Part shown: positions 56,926 through 64,000 of the stretch, piece by piece
Layout: every line of letters starts with the position of its first letter
Numbering within the stretch: position 1 is the stretch's first letter
NCBI GenBank assembly: GCA_964016985.1
Contig: OZ024830.1
Span: forward strand, 58,016,104-58,080,103
Source: Anodontia alba
Taxonomy: Eukaryota; Mollusca; Bivalvia; Lucinida; Lucinidae
Direction: 5' to 3'
Length of the DNA stretch: 64,000 nt
Made by a program: the position numbers and the translations under genes
The notes under the pieces: generated by a model
Database searches by the model: none
Seen by the model: the letters and a program-made list of their open reading frames with translations, nothing else
What the model was told of the DNA's origin: nothing

Positions 56926-57204
56926 CATTACGAAAACATGCCTATTAAAATATATAGAAAATTTCACCTCCAAAAACTGAAAATTTTAGATTAAAAAACT
57001 CTGATATTTATCATATTTCTGTTCAAAACATAGATTGTGGGTACTCGTTAGAACCGCCTCGGCGAGGCGGTCCTAACGAGTACCCACAATCTATGGTTTT
57101 GAGCAGAAATAAGAAAAATAATGTATACCCCTATAAACCCCAGTTTTACTACATAAAAGTGGGGTTTAAGGGGGTCAAAATCATATAGGCATGTTTTTGT
57201 GATG
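56926..57204 (-). repeat. HP1 element, copy 20
   Basis: Complete, 279 bp; one inner-arm change (GGCGGTCC). Faces copy 21 across 32 bp. Confidence 0.94.
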
Positions 57205-57236
57205 ATGCATATTTGTATATTTTTTCTATAATAACA

Positions 57237-57513
57237 CATCACGAAAACATACCTATATAATTCTGACCCCCTCAAACCCCACTTTTATATAGTAAAATTG
57301 GGGTTTACAGGGGTATACAATATTTTTCTTATTTCTGCTCAAAACATAGATTGTGGTACCCGTTAGAACCGCCTCGACGAGGCGGTTCTAACGAGTACCC
57401 ACAATCTATGTTTTGAGCAGAATATGAAAAATACCACAGCTTTTCTTCTGAAATGTTTCATTTTTTTGGACGTGAAATTGTCTATATATTTGAATAGGCG
57501 TGTTTTCGTAATG
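57237..57513 (+). repeat. HP1 element, copy 21
   Basis: Complete, 277 bp, opposite orientation to copy 20. Confidence 0.94.
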
Positions 57514-58069
57514 ATAAACTACCAATAATTAGCTGAAACCCATGAACAAATTCAGATTAGTGTTGTTGGATATAATTTGCTATAGTCAGTACTACATACC
57601 TACATATGACTTTGGTTTTAAATATATGAAAGAACCTAGAAAATATATTCTTAGTGTCAGAATATGTATTCTTAGCAGCAGAAGTTGTATTCTAAAAGCA
57701 TGTCTCGGATATGTAAATTTGAAGATCGATCAGAGTCTGAACAGAAGGAAAACGGCCTTAAAGAATACATAATAGTAATGAAGTCAGTGTTTTGTGTTAT
57801 ATTGGTAGGGTATGTCTTTTGTAGCACAATAAAAGTTGTAACAGTCTAAGTGGAGATATACAAGGAGTTTGATTAAGAAAAGCAGTTACAGTTGTATTAC
57901 ATACCTTACCAGACATGTTAGGTAAATGATTATATCTGGTAATTTCATATTGGTAGTAAACTATTCACTTTAACAGAATTATTGACCATCAGCCGGTACT
58001 AGGTCATTGTCATGTCTGACATTGCAATGGAAATAAAAGGTGAGAGAAAAATACCTTATCATATCTTGG
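57514..58069. other. Unassigned DNA
   Basis: No recognisable feature. Confidence 0.4.
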
Positions 58070-58260
58070 TATCAATAATCTAATAAATGGTATATCAGGG
58101 TTAGGGACGGAAGAAGTTTTTTCTTTAATACCTTATTATAAATTCTTGGCAGCTAAATCTAATTAAGATTAACGTAAGGCACATAAGGCTCAGAGACACA
58201 ACCAATCCTATCAGTAATTTCATACTATCACCATTTTAACTATCAAGTTTTAGAGGTCCA
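58070..58260 (-). repeat. Inverted copy of 53143-53310
   Basis: ATAAATGGTATATCAGGGTT, CTTGGCAGCTAAATC, CACAACCAATCCTAT and ACCATTTTAACTATCAAGTT in reverse order of the partner. Confidence 0.75.
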
Positions 58261-58332
58261 TTATAAAATAACAAAGATAATGGTAATCGTTAAGATTTAT
58301 GTTGTTTTGTGTTATTTTCATTACTTATATCA

Positions 58333-58336
<4 letters not shown>

Positions 58337-58374
<38 letters not shown>
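58337..58374. repeat. Poly-A tract
   Basis: About 38 A residues. It could be a retroposon tail, but no body was recognised on either side. Confidence 0.9.
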
Positions 58375-58375
<1 letters not shown>

Positions 58376-60138
58376 ACGGTTTTTGTACAATTTTATATCT
58401 TTAATGGTTTTCTCATTGCTATATATATATGATAAATAAAAGTAATCATTTATTAAATGTGTTTATCATCATATCATATTATATATGACTGACCCATATG
58501 TGTTGTTATTTATATGGTATTTCTTAATAAAGCAGATTTTGTTGAAGCAAACTGTCTTCTGGCCAGCATAAAACGCCAGAGTGTGTATGCTATGTATTTG
58601 ACTGCATCTTAGAGTTGACTTGAAACTGGAGTGTAGTGTTGATATATGTGAGATGTTATTGTCATCGTGATTACCACTGCATTTTATCTAAACTCAAATA
58701 ATGAAATAGTTCTCCTTTATAATTTGTGCCCTTAGAATGTTTGTTTTCACTTTATTCATGCTTTTGAGTTGATATTAGGAAAGTTTACAGTATTTTCATA
58801 AATGAAGCTCTACTGAAAGATTTCTCCTTAAAACAGTGTCAATAGGAAACAGTGTTCTGATATCACAGCACTTAAACTGACATATAACGTGTGTAACAGT
58901 ATTAAGTGTGCACTATTTCTGGCATTCTAGACGGATTTAAGTTGTAGAGTATCAGCTATATGCAGAGAACATAAGCAACGAAGAGTTTATATCATGTAAG
59001 AGTGTATGAAAAGGGATATTTCTGTATTTGCTATATGGTACATTTTGTTATTTTAAAGATACAGTTATCAATCAGCAAAAGATTGGTGAGGGTTTTCTTT
59101 CAATTAACTCACAAAACTATAAGGTATCTGAGAAATAATTTACTATGTTTGTTATTAAAAGAATTTTAGAACTGATTTTCCGTCACCTTTATATATAAAG
59201 TATCAACAGCCATTTATACAATATAAAGCAATAAAGTATCACTCTAAAAGTAACATATGTTATATTAACAAGTGTATAAAGCATTTATTCAAAGCATATA
59301 ATGCATTAGTCTAATCGTAATAGTTGAATACATTGTACTAAGTGCAACCAAAGCAAATAAGATATTAAGAAGTTTGAAATAATGATACGTTTCAGAAAAG
59401 AAATGTTGGCTGTTTTAAAGTAACTATCGTTTTTTATGTCATTTGCTTAGTCAAGCTGCTTTGCTTTTATTTCATGATGTACAAAGGAGGACAGTAGTGT
59501 TTATCTATTGTAAAACAGCATTAGATTAAATTTCTAGTTACTGATTGGTCATAGTCAACCAAAACGTTGTATCAGGAAACTTATATATGAGGTTTATGAC
59601 TTTTAGTAACGTATGCAACAGTTATATCACAAGTCATTGATAGTTTAATATATTAAGATATATGTCTCTATAAAACCACATGCATTAATAGTAAATAGCA
59701 TGATAGTAAGTGAGACTATGGATACTTTAGTATTTACAGCAAAGTATTTCTATTATTTTGAGGGTAACGTTGGTAACATGGCTGTTACACGTAAACGCTC
59801 CCATCGCCAAAGGGCTTACATAGGTCATTTTTTTCTTATATAATGTAGTTTTAGAAAAATATAATGTACGAAATTCGTCCTGCGGGGCGAGTGGGTCTAT
59901 ACCTGGCCCAAGGTCTAATAGGCTCTGCTGAGGAAAAGAAACGGGCGTTTAGGGAAATTATAGGCTGTAAGGTTTAAGAAGATTTCCCAGAAGACAAAAG
60001 GTAGTAGGTTCACAGAGGCTGTTAATTCATTTCAGGATACTCTGAAGATCATCAGATACTGTTTAAACTATCACGCAATCGGATATGGGGCGGAGGAGAC
60101 TTTTAACCAGAATTTTCCTGATAGCAGTGTATGTATAG

Positions 60139-60140
<2 letters not shown>
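58375..60140. other. Unassigned AT-rich DNA with a fragment of the giant repeat
   Basis: About 59763-59820 (GGGTAACGTTGGTAACATGG, then GCTCCCATCGCCAAAGGGCT) resembles 52284-52340 near the inner end of the giant-repeat arm. The rest shows nothing recognisable. Confidence 0.45.

Positions 60141-60206
<66 letters not shown>
60141..60206. repeat. (TC)n microsatellite
   Basis: About 32 TC units. Confidence 0.97.
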
Positions 60207-60208
<2 letters not shown>

Positions 60209-60244
60209 CATACAGATCCCAAAATGTTAAGTATATGTGTACTG

Positions 60245-60690
60245 GCATCCCAGTACTCCCAGAAACAGGCTTTGACGTTTCATGCATATTGTAAATCCTC
60301 TCTTTTAGAGACAATTTTCATGAAATGCCAAAGCCAATTTTCTTGAAAAAACATGCATTACAAAAATACGCCTATTCAAATATATAGAAAATTTCCCCTA
60401 CAAAAACTGAAAATGTTCAGATAAAAAAAAACTCTGATATTTTCATATTTCTGCTCAAAACATACATTTCGTAGACTGTGGGTACTCGTTAAAACCGCCT
60501 CGCCAAGGCCACAATCTTTGATTTTGAGTAGAAATAAGAAAAAAAATGTGTACCTCTGTAAACCCCAGTTGTACTATATAAAAGTGGGGTTTAAGGGGTC
60601 AAAATTATAAAGGTATGTTTTCGTGATGGAAATAAAATAATGAAAATGTGATCAGTTTGTTGTCTGCTGACGGTGCCCACAGAGTGGTGA
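60245..60690. repeat. HP3 element split by HP1 copy 22
   Basis: Left arm CCAGAAACAGGCTTTGACGT and centre with AGAGACAATTTTCATGAAAT precede the HP1; GTTGTCTGCTGACGGTGCCC follows it. The left terminal end is missing. Confidence 0.7.
60356..60628 (-). repeat. HP1 element, copy 22, nested in HP3
   Basis: CATTACA to CGTGATG, 273 bp. The stem is damaged: ATTTCGTAG is inserted in the first arm and the inner part of the second arm is deleted (GCCAAGGCCACAATC). Confidence 0.9.
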
Positions 60691-61107
60691 ACCCTTTCAG
60701 CCCAGCCGACAAACAAAATGTTTTGCAAAAAGTGTAGAGCCTTACGAGCGTATTCATAATGAGCCGTCTCATCAAGATCTACATTGTTGTCATTCTATTT
60801 GATTTTTGACAGAAACCCCTGTTTGGAACAATGGTTCTGACAAGACTCAAAGATGGAAGAGTCCATTTCAGAAACTCGGGGATGATCTTGATTTTCATGT
60901 AGTCCAACGCTAACGTTTATTAGTTTGACCAGTTAAACCTGTATGTTCAAGTACTATATGCTTGCCACGTAAAGGATATTATTTAGAGCTAAGGCCCGCG
61001 CATAGTCACAAATTTTATCATCTTTGTAAGCGCAGTGTCATATTCAATACTTCGTCTACTATATTCATGCGTCATTAGAGCCTACCTTTAACCCTTACCT
61101 CACTATC
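60691..61107. other. Unassigned DNA
   Basis: No gene is recognised. CATCAAGATCTAC near 60768 echoes 39058, where it follows HP1 copy 11. Confidence 0.4.
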
Positions 61108-61250
61108 AATATATTCAGCAGACGGCATTTTTCGCAAGTTGTCTCCAGAGGAGACATTTTGCGTGAAATCTCAAAATCTGTTTTCTGGAAAAAATAAGAA
61201 AACATATTTAAAATGTCGTTTGCTGAATTTTTACCAAGAGTGCTCAGCTT
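61108..61250. repeat. HP3 element, short
   Basis: ATATTCAGCAGACGGCATTT and AATGTCGTTTGCTGAATTTT are the two ends; the left inner arm is deleted. Confidence 0.7.
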
Positions 61251-61354
61251 CTTTTTATGACTGTGAGTTCCGAAGAAATACTGTGTCGGGTTTTTAATTC
61301 CGATTTATCATAGAAAAAAGTACTCCACCTCTTCTTTCATACTTCATGGTTTTT

Positions 61355-61388
61355 TAGCTCACCTGAGCCGAAGGTTCAGAATGAGCTA
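61355..61388. repeat. AGCTCACCTGAG hairpin
   Basis: TAGCTCACCTGAGCC and GGTTCAGAATGAGCTA pair around GAA. I know this motif as abundant in bivalve genomes, where it often begins longer repeats; here it precedes a C13 run and the satellite. Confidence 0.7.
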
Positions 61389-61399
61389 TTATGATAACC

Positions 61400-61465
61400 C
61401 CCCCCCCCCCCGTCTGTCGTCCGTCTGTCCGTCCGTTCACATCCGTCTGTCCGTCCGTTTACACC
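61400..61465 (+). repeat. C13 run and GTCCGTCT simple repeat
   Basis: Thirteen C residues are followed by GTCTGTCCGTCCGTT words, a low-complexity leader to the satellite. Confidence 0.85.
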
Positions 61466-61574
61466 TTTGAACAACTTCTCCTCTAATATCCCTTCATGTG
61501 CAGCCTTGTGTTAAAAGGGGATTGAAATTTTGTAAAAATGGTCACGGTCCGTAAATCAAGATGGCCGCCATGCC

Positions 61575-64000
61575 CATATATAGCTCCCATAGACTTATAA
61601 TGGGAAAAACTTAAAACATCTTCTCTGAAACCATGAGGCCCACAGCTTATATATTTTGTATGTAGCAATGTTTAGTGATCCCTAACATAAAACCTGACAA
61701 TCAAGCCCCTGGGGTCCAAACTGGTCACGCCCCGGGGGTAATTAGCTCCCATAGACTTATAATGGAAAAAACTTAGAAAATCTTCTTCACTGAACCCATG
61801 AGGCCCACAGCTTATATATTTAGTATGTAGCAATGTTTAGTTGTCCCCTACATAAATCCTGCTAACCAAGTCTCTGGGCTCCAAACTGGCTACACCCCAG
61901 GGGTCATATGTTTAAATAGAGCTATATAGCTAAAGAACCCTCAAAAATATTCTTCTCTGAAACATGAAGCCGAGAGCTAACAGATTAAAGGGCAAATATA
62001 AAGAAATTTAAAATATTCCTGGTTTTCAGGGTGTTGATAGAATGCTTTAAGAGAATTATTTTGTTGAAAACTCCATCAAAATATTCCAATCCAATCAAAA
62101 GTTATAATGATTAATTTACGATACCTACCTTTTTTCCTGTTAGAGTAACCTCCCTTGGATTGTGTATTGATTAAGGCCCACAATGCAATATTCTGTGATG
62201 TCATAGTGGAACTTAAATTTTAAATTGAACTTTTAAACAGGAATATTCTGCATTTCCTTATATGCTACACAGTTTTTCTCCTTAACCATTATTGAAATTG
62301 GTCTCTGTCCACAAATAAGCCCATGAATAGAGAATTTAACTCAAAATTTAATCTGTTATTTAGATTTAAAGCTAAATTTTAAAATGTTTAAAACTTGACT
62401 AATATTAATTTTTTTGTAAGTTTTTTTTTTAATAATAATGAATTTTGGGTGTATATCATATAAATGAATACCAAAAAAAGTCAATTTTGGCTAATTATTA
62501 AGCATTGTAACTGGATTTTAAATTATTTAAATGAAATTTTTAAATTTGAAATGTAACACTTTAAACGGAAAATATTAGCTAAATTCCTATGTATATTAGT
62601 TTAAAGGAGCTGAATAAATTAAACAATATGAAAACTGAATTGATGCAGATTAAAGAGCAAAAAATATTGGCAATTTAAAAAAGTTTAAAATTTTACTGTT
62701 CCCTCATGATGTCATAAAAAGGCTCATGAATATTAATGAGGCAGCCTGAATTCAATCCTCTTGGATGTTAAATATCAAATTTCAAATCGCAATATTTCAG
62801 AAACCGTTAAAGATAATTTGATGCGGTTTTCGGCAGTCACCTCCTTACTGAAGTGCCCTTAAATATTAAGTAGAATTAAAACCTTTATATTTGCCCTTTA
62901 AGTATGTAGCCATGTTTAGTGGTCTTCTACATAAATCTTGCCAATCAAGGCCCTGGGGCCCAAACTGTCCACGCCCCAGGGTACATTAGCTCCCATAGAC
63001 TTATAAAGGGAAAACATTTTAAAAAAATCTTCTTCTCTGAAACCATGAGGCCCACAGCTTATATATTTAGTATATAGCAATGTTTAGTGGTCCGTTAAAT
63101 AAATCCTGCCAATCAAGCTCCTAGGGTCCACTTGCCACACCCCGGGGATCATTAATTCCCATAGACTTATAATGGGAAAAAGTTAATAAAATCTTCTTCT
63201 CTGAAACCATGAGGCCCACAGCTTATATATTTAGTATGTAGAAATATGAAGTGGTTCCCTACTTAGATCCTGCCACTCAAGCCCCTGGGGATCCAAACTG
63301 GTCACACCTCAGGGGGTCATATGTTTATATAGAACTGTATAGCTAAAGAACTGTCAAAAATCTTCTTCTCTGAAACCATGAGGCCCAGAACTAACAGATT
63401 TAGTATGTAGCAATGTTTGGTGGTCTTCTACATTAATCCTGCTAACCATGGCCCCGGGTCTAAATTGGCCACGCCCCGGAAGTAATTAGCTCCCATAGAC
63501 TTATAATGGAAAATAAATAATAATCTTCTTCTCTGAAATCATAAGGCCCACAGCTTATATATTTAGTATGTAGCAATGTTTAGTGGTCTCCTACATAAAT
63601 CCTGTCAATCAAGCCCATGGGGTCTAAATTGGCCACGTCCCGGGGGTCATTAGCTCCCATAGACTTATAATGGGAAAAACTTGAAAAAATCTTCTTCTCT
63701 AAAAGCATGAGGCCCACAGCTAAAATATTTAGTATGTAGCAATGATAAGTGGTCCCCTACAAAAATCCTGCTAACTAAGCCTCTGGGTCCAAATTGGCTT
63801 TGCCCCGGGGTCATTAACTCCCATAGACTTATAATGGGAAAACCTTAAACAAATCTTCTTCTCTGAAACCTTGAGGCCCACAGCTTAAGTATTTAGTATG
63901 TAGCAATATTTAGTGGTCCCCTACATAAATCCTGCCAGTCAAGCCCCTGATGTCCAAAACTGGCCATGTCCCGAGGATCATTAGATTTATAATGGAAAAC
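61575..64000 (+). repeat. Satellite-like tandem array, about 165-bp unit
   Basis: TAGCTCCCATAGACTTATAA marks units at 61581, 61743, 62987, 63153 (as TAATTCC), 63487, 63651, 63815 and, truncated, 63981. Each unit continues with CTTCTTCTCTGAAACCATGA, GGCCCACAGCTTATATATTT, AGTATGTAGCAATG, CCTACATAAATCCTGC and ends in a CCCCGGGG-like word. Units at about 61908 and 63320 are a variant beginning TCATATGTTTA(A/T)ATAGA. The array continues past the window. Confidence 0.93.
61989..62897. mobile_element. TTAA-flanked TIR element inserted in the satellite
   Basis: TTAA at 61985-61988 and 62898-62901 flanks a 909-bp AT-rich segment whose ends, AGGGCAAATATAAAG and (inverted) CTTTATATTTGCCCT, are perfect 15-bp inverted repeats. 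The satellite unit is split exactly at ACAGA...GTATGTAGC. No transposase. TTAA duplication is the piggyBac-type signature, though the end does not begin with the usual CCY. Confidence 0.88.

Noticed and set aside
61483..61668. 61-residue minus-strand frame in the satellite
   Set aside because: Lies inside the tandem unit and is not maintained in the neighbouring units.

Overview
This window looks like eukaryotic, repeat-dominated intergenic DNA from a mollusc, most likely a marine bivalve. It is AT-rich and full of microsatellites. It holds decayed metazoan mobile elements of many classes: Ty3/gypsy LTR, several non-LTR families, a Penelope-like element, mariner, piggyBac, a tRNA-derived SINE and several non-autonomous inverted-repeat families. 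The only intact, gene-like protein reading frame is an intronless alpha-1,3-fucosyltransferase. The bivalve call rests on the style of these repeats and on the short hairpin at 61355-61388, which I know as abundant in bivalve DNA; the species cannot be read from the sequence.

Layout. 0-3 kb: mariner remnant, microsatellites and small inverted-repeat elements. 3.0-4.3 kb: the GT10 fucosyltransferase. 4.5-9.4 kb: hairpin elements and a 3' LINE fragment (minus strand). 9.4-17 kb: AT-rich DNA with three foldback families. 17.06-29.47 kb: one LTR retrotransposon with both LTRs and a 5-bp target duplication; its gag and pol are broken and it carries an unusually long (about 5.6 kb) 3' region containing a degraded C2H2 zinc finger plus KCTD-type BTB coding region. 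29.6-30.8 kb: a mariner with both inverted repeats. 32-46 kb: SINEs, hairpin elements and a piggyBac fragment. 46.8-50.5 kb: a 675-bp TIR element and a Penelope-like fragment. 50.8-56.7 kb: a giant inverted repeat around a LINE RT remnant. 61.4 kb to the end: a satellite of about 165 bp per unit, interrupted by a TTAA-flanked element.

The most striking system is a short palindromic element, here called HP1 (about 280 bp, 22 full or partial copies). Its centre is a nearly perfect palindrome with arms of about 47 bp; one end reads CATTACG and the other CATCACG when read inward. Comparison with unoccupied copies of three host repeats indicates insertion with no target duplication or at most 1-2 bp. 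A second family (HP2, about 360 bp, TA-flanked, pogo-like ends) has unrelated ends but shares the same central palindrome. A third family (HP3, about 200 bp, ends with CAGCAGACGAC) serves as insertion host for HP1. The convention used here is HP1 plus strand = CATCACG end first.

All repeat coordinates were read by eye; borders are good to a few bases where inverted repeats or duplications are visible and looser elsewhere.
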